A stretch of 64,000 nucleotides of DNA from Saccharum officinarum (lineage: Eukaryota; Streptophyta; Magnoliopsida; Poales; Poaceae): NCBI GenBank assembly GCA_020631735.1, contig CM036197.1:45431880-45495879 (forward strand), read 5' to 3'. Below are positions 10,287 to 21,642 of the stretch, piece after piece. The notes under the pieces were generated by a model, which was given only the letters and a program-made list of their open reading frames with translations, was not told the origin of the DNA and made no database searches. How positions within the stretch are numbered: the stretch's first letter is position 1; the number at the start of each line of letters is the position of its first letter. Position numbers and translations under genes: made by a program.

Positions 10287-11744
10287 CTGATAGGCTAGAC
10301 GCTTGTATTCTACTTACTGCTTTACTTTCACTACGCATTATACCTGTGATGTGATGCTTGGTGAAGGGATAACGTGAGTGGATAAGGCACGTGGTGCTGA
10401 TAACTTGGTAAAACTGGATAATGAACTTGGGTAGATCTTGGTGTGCGTCTTGAGTGTGTGGTGAGGGTTGAGTCGATCGGACAGGATCCTACGTCGAGTC
10501 TTTGGGGCAAGTCTTGCCGGAGGAGTGCGACCTGGGCATTCCTCGTGAGAGGTACCTATGGCGGGTGCATGTGTGAGCAGACGGAGTGTTGGTTATCCCC
10601 GGTGGAGGAGCCATCGAGGCACAAGGTGTTGGTTATCCCCTTGAGAAGATATCATGTCCAGCCCCCCTAAGGACTGGTATGTCTTGAGAATCGGAACCAT
10701 GGGACCCTTCGTGCACACCACTCGCTCCCGATGGGCGGGAGACGATTACCCGACTGACTAGGGCGGTGCCACTACTACTAGGTTGGAAGGTGATAGTCTA
10801 TGGAGGTACGGGCATGGGGCCCACACCCTCCTAAGAGAGCGTAGTGACCTTGGGGGCCCGGTACTATGTCTCACAGTCTCAGCATTTTGGTGGACTCCGG
10901 GGTGGCCCAGGGCTGAGTGGTAGGGTGGTACCGTACCGGTTGGGAGGCAGTCGGCATCGGCCTAGGCGGGGCACCGCCGATGATGGTGATCTTGTGGATT
11001 TCTAGATGTACACACTCTACAGAGTTGATCGATCTATACATATATCCGCGTCCACGGATATGGACATTCCCATGACCTACGCTTCACGTGATTAGTGAGA
11101 GGAGTCCTTTCTACCTTTTCCATGGGTTTTGGTGTTGGATCCGGCTTTGGCCGTTGAGGCAAGGTACGAGCGGGAGTCGTCCTTGCCGCCTAGAGAGTGT
11201 GAGAGTGTGGTGAGATGTGTGTGATGGGATGGGAGTACGTGTGGATGAGATGGATTAAAACTTGATGAACTTGCATAGGAAACCTACAGCCATATATAGG
11301 CCTTCTCTTCTACCTTTGCATTCCACTTACCACAAAGCATACGTAAAAACATAGGGTGGGAGACAGTGGCCAGTACAAATCGTACTGATAGATTTTGGAC
11401 AGGTTTGGACGAAATCTACGACGACCACTAGGACTTGGATTAGGAGTAGATGGTCTCGTGCCTACGCTCAAGTGTGGTTGAGAAGATGGAGTCTACGCCC
11501 GCTGACATTCTACGCCAACTCTGATGACTATCGTGAAGGAGGAGCCTTCACCCGCCGATGCGCTACAACGACTCTGATGAAGATGTGTGTGCGTTTCCGC
11601 TAGATTAGTTGATGTAATAGGTGTGTTAACCAGTGTTGTAAAGTCTTGTGACTTGTAATTCTACGATGAATGACTATGATATCAGCTGATAATTGATAAT
11701 GTGATGGATTGCTCTCGTGATCTACTACATTATAAATCGTATCT
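10287..11744 (+). repeat. LTR-like DNA, probable solo LTR or fragment
   Basis: No coding frame of interest. The stretch has hallmarks of grass gypsy LTRs: a block TACACACTCTACAGAG resembling the block TTACACTCTGCAGAGG in the neighbouring gypsy LTR, stretches ending in TGATATCAGCTGATAATTG, and a GC-balanced composition without genes. I could not fix TG...CA ends. It lies between hAT 1 and hAT 2 in both arms (mate 57354-58811). Confidence 0.4.
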
Positions 11745-14700
11745 GTGGATTTTCCCTTCGAGGAAAATCGAGATCGTTTCAGTAGCAGTAGCAGTAGCAG
11801 CAGCATCACTCACATGAGGGCCAGGGGTAGTGCAAGCGTTGGCCTTGGTGTTGCTACAGATGGCCATGCAAGGGCAGCACCAAGGGCGGCACCACCTGCA
11901 GCACCACTGCCGGCGCCAGCTGCAGCACCCCTTCCGGCGGCATCTGCAGCACCACTGCCGGCAGCAGCTTCTCAAGGTATACGTAAAATAGAGTACCATG
12001 TTTTATAGAGATCGACATCATAGTTGCATACCTCTGATTTGTATGGATTGATTATTTGTGGTATAGCATGGTGGTTCTGTTATTGTTGTATCATCAATTT
12101 TAAGCACGCCCCAGTTAGATTTAGTTCATCTTTTTTTTAATAAAAAAGTATGTTTTTGTAATCTGACTATTGTGAGGTGTGACTGTCATACCTGATCAGA
12201 TAGTAGTATATCTTCCTTTAAGTTGCAATATTTTCTATGCCTCCAATAAGCTAGAAGATCAGCAGTTAATAGTACCAACGTGATTAGTATAAACAAGGAG
12301 CCTGTTAATGTTACAAATACATGGGACTGTCATTTCAGTGATGGTCTTTCACTTATTATGCTACTACGACTTTATTGGATGGAGTTACGTGGGATTCTTA
12401 GTGCATTAAACTTCTAATTAGGTATCATATCTTTGGGTACTCCATCTAATTAGTTAGTGGAATTCTTTCTTTGTTTCCTGAAGGTGATCAGCTTGTTGAT
12501 CAGCCTACTTTAGCCTTAGTTCCTCCTTTTTTGTTTCTTGCTTTCCTGTGAACCTGTGTTCCCTCTTGTTTTTTGTTTAATAAAGCTACCTGCAGGGGCC
12601 TTGGCCCCTTCAGTTTCTTCAAAAAAAATTAGTTAGCGGAAAAGCTCGAAATCCGAAGTGTGCATAATCATGGATAAGATAGTTAATCAGTAACTAGTTC
12701 CTTGTTTATTTAGTTGAGTAGAAACTGCTTTGTACCGTGGTCTGGTTTAGACTGCATTCTTTTTTCCATATCTCTGAATATTTTTAGTCCTGTTCCCCAT
12801 GGTATTGATAGTTAGAGATAGTGGGAAACCATTGCCTGTCAAACTCAAGGAAGTTTTCTTTGAGTATGTTCTTTACCAATGTCTAAGATCTTGGAAGCAG
12901 TGGTTTGTTATGTCCACTGCTGTATTCAGAAAAGGGTTTTGTCATTTATGGACACCACCATTATAATGATGACAGGCTATGACTATTCAGCCCTTGTTGA
13001 AAATAGAAAATCTTTAGTTAACAGATACATGTCCAAGTTACAGATGTAGTCTTTTTTTTGCCCTCACTTAGCTGGCTATTTCGAATTTATTGCTTGAATT
13101 TCCATGTTTTAATTTCTAATACTTTGCTTTTGGAATGTAGACCATAATGATGGAAACATTAACAAGGTGTGGATGCATGGCTCAAAGCTTGCCGGCCAAG
13201 GTTTCAAATGTGGGTACTGTCTGACTACAAACAAAGGTGGAGGTGCAACAAGGTTTAGGGACCATCTTGGGTGTATAGTTGGTGAAGTGAAGTCATGCCC
13301 CAGTGTGCCTAGAGCTGTGCGGGATGCAATGAGGGAGTTACGAAAGACATCAATGGATAATAAAAAAGAAAAAAAGGAACGTATGCTCAGGTTGGAGAGA
13401 GATCTCATGCAAGGGCTGCAAGGACAGGAAGTGATTGACCTTGCAAGTGATGAAGAAGACCAAGTCCGTTTGGATATTAGGAAGCAATTGGCAGATAAGA
13501 ACCTTTCTCGTGCAATAGAGAGGAGGTGTGGGAGTGGCAAAGGTGTCCGTGTTTCTGTTGGTAAAAGCAGTGTCACTGCCTACTTTGACAAGGATTTGGC
13601 ACGCAACAAAGCACCTGTGCAGCCTAGAATTGACACTGTACTTCAAGTGGGATCTAGAGAGAAGCTTGGACAAGCATGGGCAAAGTTTTTCCATGCGAAT
13701 GACATTCCTGGGCTGAAAGCTGATTGCCCGTACTTTCGGAGTGCAATTAGGCTTACTCAGCAGCTAGGGACTACAGCACAGATTTCTACAGGACATGTAA
13801 TTGATGGGGAATTCTTGGAAGCAAACTTTGAGGAAGCTGAAAATTCTCTCGAACAGTTCAAGCAAGGTTGGCAGCAATATGGTGTGACTATCATGTGTGA
13901 CTCATGGACAGGATCTATCGGCATGGCCATCATCAACTTCATGGTGTATTGTAATGCACGCATATTCTTCCTGAAGTCAATTGATGTATCTGGCCACAAG
14001 CAAAGTGCTGGTAAGTTGTTATTCTCATTTATTTTCTTCCATCTCTTTATTTTCCCATACTCATGTTGTTAATTTCTACTACTAAGCTGTCAGTTTAGAT
14101 GGTCTTTTTTAAGTTATTTCCCATGTTGGTAAGCTGAATGTGTTTACTGTTAATTTCACATGTTGTTAATTTCTACTACTAAGCTGTTAGTTTAGATGGT
14201 CTCTTTTAAGGTTTTTTTCCATGTTGTTAAGCTGAATGTGTTTACTGTTAGTAACATGCAGTTAACTTCTACTACTAAGCTGTTAGTAGATGGGCATGTA
14301 CATACTTTTAAGCTTAATGTGTTTACTGTTAGTAACATGCTGTTAATTTGTACTATATTTTGGGGCTATGCAGATTTTATACATCGGGAAATTAGAAAGG
14401 TGGTTCAGAAAATTGGCCCTGAATTGGTAGTTCAAATTGTCACAGACAATGGGTCAAATTACAAGAAAGCATGTGAGAAGCTAATTGGGGAATACAAGCA
14501 TATTTTCTGGCAGCCATGTGCTGCTCACACTATCAACCTCATGTTGAAGGACATTGGCAAGTTTCGAAAGGTTGCTAATGTTGTTGCAAGTGCCAAGCAT
14601 ATCTGTAGGTTTCTGTACAACCATAACAGGCTGCATGATGAGATGAAGAAGAAGATTGGTGGGGAATTGATAAGACCTAATGCTACTCGCTTTGGAACTG

Positions 14701-17175
14701 TATTTATGTTCCTCCAGAGTTTCCTTGACAAGAAAGAATATCTCCGAGCTTGGATGGTTTCACAAGATTGGAAGGATAGTGACTGGAAGGATGATGAGTA
14801 CTATGAGTACACGGAAGCGTGTTTGACAAGTTTTACACGGTGGTCTGCACTGAAGTGGGTGGTAGATGCACTGAAACCACTTTATTTGGTTCTGCGATAT
14901 GCAGATACACATAAGTCATGCACACTTTCTGGGTTCAAACCGAGGATGATGGCAACCATACAAGCAATGGAAGTTCAGCTTGGCATAGGAACAAGACAGT
15001 TTGATCGGTTTATGAGTAAGGTGACAAGGAGGGTTGACAATATGGAAAGAAACACATTAATGGTTGCAGGTATTAATACTACTAAATTTCAATGTTACAT
15101 GTTGTACTGCCATAAATTCTAACTCTTTTCCACCTTATGTAGCTGTTGTTCTTGATCCTGAGACCCATTACAAGCACAACTTTTTCAGCAAACCAGAATT
15201 TTATTTAGCACTAACAGACCCAATAGAGAAGATGGCACAAACTTCTGATGATGTTGTTCAGGCAATCAAGGAAATATCCGTCTTTCGGGAATGCCTTGGG
15301 AGGTTCAATTGCCCCATCGCACGTGCTGGAGCAACATCTATGTCCCCAAGTAAGTATCATCTAGTCTAATTTATTGTATGTTGGATGCTTGTTTAAGTTT
15401 GGGAGATAAAGGGGCTATAATTGAGTAGTGTAATTCTAGAGCATCTCTTGTTTCAACATGTCCCTCCAAATTTTGCAACAATGGTGCTGTTGCTGCAGCT
15501 GTACCTTTTTTCTACAGCAATATGGTGTTGCTTTAGATGCACCTTTTTTTCTACAACAATCAGGTGCTGTTGCTATAGCTGCACCTTTTTTCTCTCAATT
15601 TACTACAGAACCAGTACGCTACAGCAGCAGCTTAATGCAAGCATGTGAACAAGCCCAACTAATTCAATATTTTAGTTACATGTCCATTGAATTGTTGAAC
15701 CTGTGCTTTTTCTTGTGGTTGACTTCCATTCCCATTGTGGCAGCTGATTGGTGGTTCCAGTTTGGAGGAGAAGTGCCTACTTTACAGAAGTATGCATTAC
15801 GTATTGTTTCACAATGTGTGTCATCTAGTGGTTGTGAGAGAAATCGGAGTACTTTTGCACTGGTGCATACAAAGATTAGAAACAAGCTAGGCTATGACAA
15901 GTTGCATAAGCTTGTGTATGTCCATTATAACTTGAAGGAGCGTATCCGAGAGGACAGTGGATATCAGCAGAAGGACAAGGAAGTTGATCCATGTTCTATG
16001 ATGTTAGATGCTGCAATTTTTGATGAGAACAATCCAATATGGGACTGGTTAGATAGATCTATGAATGATGTAGGCCCTAGTTTGGATGATCTATGTCAAA
16101 ACCAGCTAGGCAATTCATCTCGTGGAAAGAGGGCTAGGGAGTTTGAGGATGAGGAGATTGAGTTTGAGTTGGGGAAAGTGATGAAGAACATAGTGAGGAT
16201 GAGTTTGATGAGGACTTAGCTGAAGGTGATGATGACAGTGATGATGAAGACAATTGTGATGATGATGAGGCTGTGCAAACTGCACCAAGTGTTGAAGAAG
16301 ACATAGAGGCTTTAGGTGAGGAAGATGGTAATCCTAATAGCCGCAGATCTGGAAGACTTAAAAGGATGAGGACTCAAAGCCTCTCTACTCTCTATGAGAG
16401 TAGCATGACTCTTCTGTCAAGGTAAGGCAAGGTAAGTCAATTCTCTGCAGTTCTCTGCAATATATCTCTATATAGTTGTTATCTTTTTCATTTGATCATA
16501 ATTTACAAATAGTCAATTCTCTGCAATATATCTGTTGTAGACGGTAAACTTTTCCATTTGTCTGAAAATGGCTACTTCCATGTTTCTAATTTTCCTTTTC
16601 ATTGTGCAAGCTGTTATTTATCCTGTTACCTATATGAACATGCTGCCATGTTAAACTAGTTGCTGGAATGTGTTGCTCATGATGAGGCAAGGCTTTGGTT
16701 AAATTTTCATTTCGATTGGATTTCATTGGCCATGTTTGGTGATACTTTCCGTAAGAAGTCGGGCTCCAGTACCCTTTCTAAATATTCATTGGTCATCTAG
16801 TGGCTTACCCAGTAGGACATTAATATCCATTTACTTATTTAGTAGACTGTTGCTCAAGTGATAGTAACCTGTTTTTCATAGGTGCATTCTTTGCAAGGAT
16901 TCTTCAAGGATCATTCAAAATTAATCCTTGCATTGCAGCCAGCCCTGTCCTATACCTGCACTCATAAACCTATACTCACGATCACGACCACACCTGCTAA
17001 CTTCAGATCTCTCACTTGTGCAAAATGCAATATATATTATCAATAGAACCATCTGAAAATTATGTAGTATTGAAGTGTTGTTTGTTTAATTAAAGTTAAC
17101 TTATAAATTTTGTTTTATGAATGTTTTTTTAGGTACAGTCCAGCAGCAGCTCTCCAGCAGCAGTTCTGGAAGTAA
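11745..17175 (+). CDS. BED-type hAT transposase, six exons (left-arm copy)
   Basis: Exons by GT-AG signals and phase: about 11814-11976, 13141-14010, 14374-15069, 15143-15349, 15744-16421, 17133-17175. Exon 1 encodes a Ser run and Ala/Pro-rich head. Exon 2 has a BED-type zinc finger (FKCGYCLTTNKGGGATRFRDHLGC) and a DUF659 region with CDSWTGSIGMAI. Exon 3 has IVTDNGSNYKKAC. Exon 5 has the hAT C-terminal dimerisation block with SSGCERNRSTFALVH. D, D and E in these motifs are the expected catalytic triad. The enzyme cuts and pastes hAT DNA in the nucleus. After VKMF-like linker, near 16168, a 1-bp frame change is needed to read the acidic tail (DDDSDDEDNCDDDE); without it the protein ends MSLMRT. 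Otherwise no stop. Confidence 0.8.
12448..12641. mobile_element. 5'-truncated LINE tail in hAT intron 1, with 15-bp target-site duplication
   Basis: The direct repeats AATTAGTTAGTGGAA and AATTAGTTAGCGGAA (one mismatch) flank 164 bp that end in a GC hairpin (GGGGCCTTGGCCCC) and a short poly(A). That is the signature of target-primed reverse transcription. The same insertion is in the right arm near 56457-56650. The rest of intron 1 (11977-13140) shows nothing else I can name. Confidence 0.7.
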
Positions 17176-17720
17176 TTTTTTGGTGTGTACATGGTGATGG
17201 GTGGATGACTGCCATGAAACACAAAAAGGTGCCAGTGGCAATTGACAATATGCTAGCTAACATTTTCTTTTGCGTTGCTTACTTTTGGACGATTTCTGTT
17301 AGTGTACGTATGGCTGGCTGGACTGTAATTTCAGTTCTACTCCTTTGGACTATTTGAGGAGTGATGAACTAGACTTCATTCAAGTGGCCTCTGGATTGGC
17401 TTATGTTGTGTACTTAATTTGGACTCTGGACTATTTGTGGAACTATGAACAAACTCTGGACTGAATTGTTTAAATATTGGCTCAATTTATGTGGTGTCCT
17501 TCTGGGCTATTGTGAAATTAAATTTATGCTCGTTTTTAACTGATTTATTTGTTGCTCTGTTCTTTATAAAAAAATTCGGACTAGTTCGATAAAATTTCGG
17601 TCAAAATTCGGTCAAACACGAACTGTTTGACCGGTCAACTTGCTTGAAAACCAGTCCGAAATTTCCGAAATTCGCCCATTTCGGTGACCACCGATTTTTT
17701 TTTTTTTTTTGCATTTTGAA
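17176..17720 (+). repeat. 3' terminal region of hAT element 2
   Basis: After the stop come about 380 bp of AT-rich trailer and then, at about 17575-17690, short repeats of ATTTCGG, ATTCGGTCAAA and CGAAATT in both orientations. Subterminal repeats of this kind bind hAT transposase. A run of 18 T (17694-17711) ends the region. I could not identify the matching 5' end or an 8-bp duplication. Confidence 0.5.
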
Positions 17721-17784
17721 TCCAAAACCTTGGGCGGAGCTCGGTAGCTTGCGTCGTCGTGTTGCTTGGCAGAGTGAACGCGAG

Positions 17785-17805
17785 CGTGTGCATATATAGC
17801 CCAGG
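17785..17805 (-). promoter_or_regulatory. Orphan TATA-box promoter truncated by hAT 2
   Basis: On the minus strand GGGCTATATATGCACACGC lies about 80-90 bp before the hAT end, with a GC-rich downstream stretch suited to a 5'UTR. No gene follows, because the hAT element starts there. Probably the promoter of a host gene whose body is now separated or lost. The region between it and the Stowaway MITE (17800-18044) shows no convincing gene. Confidence 0.35.
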
Positions 17806-18044
17806 ACAGGGCAGAAGGCGACATTGGCGCGCTTGACTTCACCAGCGTGTTCAGAAGTGGCGCTTTAGACGATTCCTTGGCCCCCGCCAGCTGCAGAAAC
17901 CACACGCTGGACTTCTGCAGAAACCAAATGTAGAAACCGATTGTCCTACCCATCCCCGTCACCGGCGTCGCGTCGTTGTCACCTTCCGTGAGCATGTGGC
18001 CTCGCGCTTTATTAAACCGCTGGTGCAGATGTGTGTTATTACTT

Positions 18045-18293
18045 AGTGAAAGAATGCAATTTGCACATCCCGATAAATTAAACAATTCAAACTTTAACTA
18101 GAATTATATAAAAAAGTACTAATATTTACAAAACAAAATAAGTATCATTAGATTAGTTATAAAATATATTTTCATAATAAATTTATTTAAAGATATAAAT
18201 GCTAATATTTTTTTATAAAATTGGTCAAAGTTGAGCTAGTTTGACCAGCACGCTTCTCATAGTTACGTTCTTTTCTGGACGGAGGGAGTGGTA
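18045..18293. mobile_element. Stowaway-like MITE
   Basis: One end reads, on the minus strand, CACTCCCTCCGTCCAGAAAA, the Tc1/mariner Stowaway terminal repeat, next to TA. The body is AT-rich with GTCAAACTAGCTCAACTTTG, standard for the grass family. The other end (ATTGCATTC) lacks the matching terminus, so this copy is probably truncated. Confidence 0.65.
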
Positions 18294-18649
18294 GATCGTG
18301 GATATCTCTTTAAATTTTTTACACAATACTATTAAGTATTAATACTTCTTAATGCTCCTTACTGGGCGTCCGTCTCTTCGGATGGACCCCGCCCGCGCGC
18401 TCTGCACGCTTGCGCCCTGCTCGCAGGACGGAACCCGCCCCCGCTCACGCCGCGCACCCCCCGCTGCCCGCCCGCGCCGTGTGCCCCGCCCGGACTAGCG
18501 CCTCCCGTCACGGCTGCACTCCATCCGCTAGACGCGGCCCCTGCCGAGGTCCGTGCCGCCATCGAGCTCCACACCAGCGACCTCCGCGCCACTCCGTGGC
18601 ATCGAGCTCCACGCCGGCGTTGAGCTCCGCGTCGACACCATTTTTGTCC

Positions 18650-19030
18650 AAGCAGCAAGTAGATATTGCGCTTGAAAACGCATGTTGCAAGCGTCTGTTT
18701 CAAGTGTTTTGCAAGTGTTTCATATGGATGTTGCAAAAATAAATCGAGATGTTGCATATGTTTTGTACATGTATGTTGCAAGTTTTTGTTTCGAATGTTT
18801 CATCTGTTTTTTTAAACGTAACAAGTGTGTTTATCTAGATATTGCATATGTTTCATACATATGTTGCAAGTGTTTTATTTGGATGTTGTGTATATTTTAC
18901 AATGGTTTTCAAGCGTTTTTCATGTATTTTTGCAAGTGTTTCAGATCCATGTTTCAAATGTTTTATCTGCCTTCAGATATATGTTGTAAGTGTTACATCT
19001 GGATGTTTCAAAAAAATAGATCAGGTGTTG
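18650..19030. repeat. Degenerate tandem array of GTTGCAAGTGTTTCA-type units
   Basis: Units such as TGTTGCAAGTGTTTTAT, GTTGCATATGTTTCATAC and ATGTTTCAAATGTTTTATC recur about every 25-35 bases. The flanking stretch 18364-18640 is very GC-rich and reads in several frames without a family. I recognise the type as a widespread grass dispersed repeat but cannot name its element. Confidence 0.5.
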
Positions 19031-19284
19031 TATCTTCCTCCTCGCTTTCTGTTGCCTCGCCTCGGTGGCTATGCATCCACCACCCCTCCCCCTCTTTCTC
19101 GATGTTGGTGCGTTCAGGGCAGCGTGGGCCCTATGTGGGTGCACGAAATAGCGTGGGAAACGGCTACAGGCGCGGGCGTTCGGACGACCTGCTCGGACAA
19201 GCGCTAGCAAGCCCATATATAATACTTCTAGGCTTAATCTTTTTGGGGTGCAGAACGGTGCATGCTGTTAAATACACTTTCAGG

Positions 19285-19448
19285 GTAAGATGTTCACCAG
19301 CTTTGTGGTGGGCATAGGCAGTCTTGCAAAACTTGTAAAGCCCACCCGGACACCCCTCGAGCATCTTGTAATCAAACTCGTTTTTTCTATCTTAATATAA
19401 AGACACGCAAATCTTTCGCGTGATCGAGAAAAAAAGAGTAAGATGTTC
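19285..19448 (+). mobile_element. LINE 3' tail with 11-bp target-site duplication
   Basis: The direct repeats GTAAGATGTTC at 19285-19295 and 19438-19448 flank 142 bp that end in the grass LINE hairpin (ACACGCAAATCTTTCGCGTG) and AGAAAAAAA. It is a strongly 5'-truncated LINE with no coding capacity left. Confidence 0.75.
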
Positions 19449-21220
19449 CAAGTTTTAATCCTAACACTGTTTAATAAAAGACTAGCAAATATGCCCATGC
19501 GTTGCAACGGGAAGAAAAAATCTATTAAAATTTGACAAGAAATGATGGATGAAAATGTTACGTTTTGTGTATAGATAGTTTTTTTTAATAAACGCATTAA
19601 ACAAGCATTTCAAAAGAACTCAGTCATAACACATCAAATGAGCATGGAATTTTTATCACACATCATACACACTAAGATTAAGCTGTCATAATAACATTTG
19701 GATCACAGGTACTATATCTACTAATTAAATACATTAAACTCTAGATTAACAATTACAAGTCTACAACCACTATTTTTGACACTAAAGCCTGAAGTTTTAT
19801 GTATCCACGTTTAGTGTTCAACAAAATTGGATTTATATTTTATATTTTATTTAATTTATTTCAATTGTTACAAGCTTTCAGCTTAAACAAAAATGATAGA
19901 TATAGATATATAAATAAAAATAAAAAGGCATATGGGCCAAATCTGGTCCGACTTAGCCCAGTCTGGCGCGAAGTGGCCTAACGCGGGTAAAGTAGGCCGG
20001 CCCAAGTGGGAAGCCCAGGATGCGGGCACGCTTTTGCAAAAAAAACACCAAAGTTTCGAGGAACCAATCCGAGCTCTCTGACACTATTCACATAAGTCAT
20101 ATGATTCGCACCAAACATCTTGGAAAAACCCTCCCGACGAATCTCCCGAGTAGAGCAGGATGTGTCGCACTGGCGGTTGCCGGCACATGTATCCCCGGCG
20201 TCGAAGATCAGGCAGAGGAGATTCCCCGAGCCCTGACGCACCTGCAGGTGGTAGTATCGACGATGGAGGTGACGTGTGGGGGGTCGGGTCATGTGCGGTG
20301 GCGCAAAGCGATCACGACACGACGACACACCGACAGCTAGGCGGTAAGGAAAGCTCGGCAGCGATGATTTACCTGCGAGGGAGCTTCTCTGGACCAAGAC
20401 GCGTGCGTGTGGCTTCCCTGGAGATGACCCTACGTGTCTGCGGAGCGGCGGGCGGTGCAAAGCACGGCCATACTGCTGACGTGTCAATGGCGGTGCGCTT
20501 GCTGGCACCAAGGGATCCTGCGCGAGCGTGTGTTTAAGGATGATGGCAGCGCGAACGGAGACGGCCTCCGGGACGAGACGTCGGCAACGGACTTTTGAGC
20601 ACGGCCATGGCGTTGACGCGGAACGACAGGACGCCGGTGTACGTAATAACTTGGGCTGAGGCGAGGGGAAACCAAGGGTGGGCCAGGTGTTGGGCTACAA
20701 TGAATGGGGTCGATGAAAAAAATAGGCTAAAATTTTGCCCATTTATTATTAGGATAAATATAGATATAGATATAGACAGATAATATTTTTGCTCAAAAAA
20801 GAGATAAGATAAGAGTAGATAAATAAAGATAAATTTGGTTTTTAGTTAAACTACATCAATAATTTAATGGTGGAGATATTTATTTTGTAAGAAACTTTTT
20901 TGAGAAAAATTACGGGAGGAACATGCAAGAAAAAAAACTGACGGAAACTAATCTAGTGAATAGTATTTACTAGAAATTTGGTTAAATATAAACCACTTTT
21001 GATACCACGCAACCCATAGTTACATTATTTTTTTGGACTGATGAGAGTATATAGTAGCCTATATTTATGTGTCCTAAACATTTTTTTCAGGTTTGCGAGA
21101 CCTTTACCTCCTCTTTTCTTGGCTACGGTCGTTTCCGATCACAGGGAATATAATAACAACTTAAAAAACATCAAGTGCCAAGACGTGTGTATACATAAGA
21201 ACCGAAAAACCGAAGACTTA
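19449..21220. other. Unclassified repeat-like DNA, no gene
   Basis: Contains the motif ACTAGCAAATATGCCCATGC followed by GTTGCAACGGG (19483-19510), common in dispersed grass repeats, and AT-rich GATATAGATAT stretches at about 19895-19912 and 20758-20780. Between them is a GC-rich segment (20020-20650) with overlapping ORFs on both strands but no family signature. I see no gene. Confidence 0.4.
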
Positions 21221-21393
21221 GGCCCTGTTTAGTTCCCAGAAAATTTGCAAAATTTTCAGATTCTCCGTCACATCGAATCTTTGGACACATGCATGAAGCA
21301 TTAAATATAGATAAAAATAAAACTAATTACACAAGTTTAGACGAAACGCGGCTACAGTACCATTTGCCAAATTTTTCGGATCTAAACCGGCCC
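21221..21393. mobile_element. Short Tourist-like MITE (TTA duplications)
   Basis: Starts GGCCCTGTTTAGTTCCCAG and ends CGGATCTAAACCGGCCC, with TTA on both sides. It belongs to the very common PIF/Harbinger-type family of sorghum-group grasses. The 21394-21542 stretch after it shows no feature I recognise. Confidence 0.75.
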
Positions 21394-21542
21394 TTATATG
21401 AACCAAAACCCGAACGTTGTTATATGGTTCTGGCGTCCTTTCTCTACCTTGAATCTTTCGCATCAACAAACCCCTGGTCAAAAGGAGTCAGATACGTGCA
21501 TAGCTTAAGTAACACGGACACGGACGACGACATGATGATTAG

Positions 21543-21642
21543 NNNNNNNNNNNNNNNNNNNNNNNNNNNNNNNNNNNNNNNNNNNNNNNNNNNNNNNNNN
21601 NNNNNNNNNNNNNNNNNNNNNNNNNNNNNNNNNNNNNNNNNN
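21543..21642. other. Assembly gap (100 N)
   Basis: Exactly 100 N, the usual placeholder for a gap of unknown length. The inverted-repeat match stops at the base before it. Confidence 0.99.

Larger units (their letters stand above)
1..21542. repeat. Left arm of giant inverted repeat
   Basis: Bases 5105-21542 are the reverse complement of 47549-64000. Paired positions keep a nearly constant coordinate sum (69105 at the outer end, 69091 at the inner end), so the arms are collinear with only about 14 bp of net indel. Several translated segments are identical between arms, for example 301 residues of the hAT transposase and 141 residues of the LeuRS fragment. The part 1-5104 would pair with DNA beyond the window end, so its membership is inferred. 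The inner end coincides with the N gap. Confidence 0.93.

Noticed and set aside
14196..14373. Extended N terminus of the exon-3 reading frame (VVKLNVF repeats)
   Set aside because: This is intron 2 of the hAT gene, made of repeated AGCTGTTAGT-type units; the acceptor GCTATGCAG at 14373 defines the real start.
18364..19210. Possible Mutator-like element with ends GGGCGTCC and CGCGGGCGTTCGGACG
   Set aside because: Ends are only weakly complementary and I found no 9-bp duplication.
19978..20675. 177-aa minus-strand ORF and overlapping plus-strand ORFs
   Set aside because: Open on both strands in GC-rich repeat DNA, low-complexity Arg/Pro/His content, duplicated with the arm; no recognisable protein.
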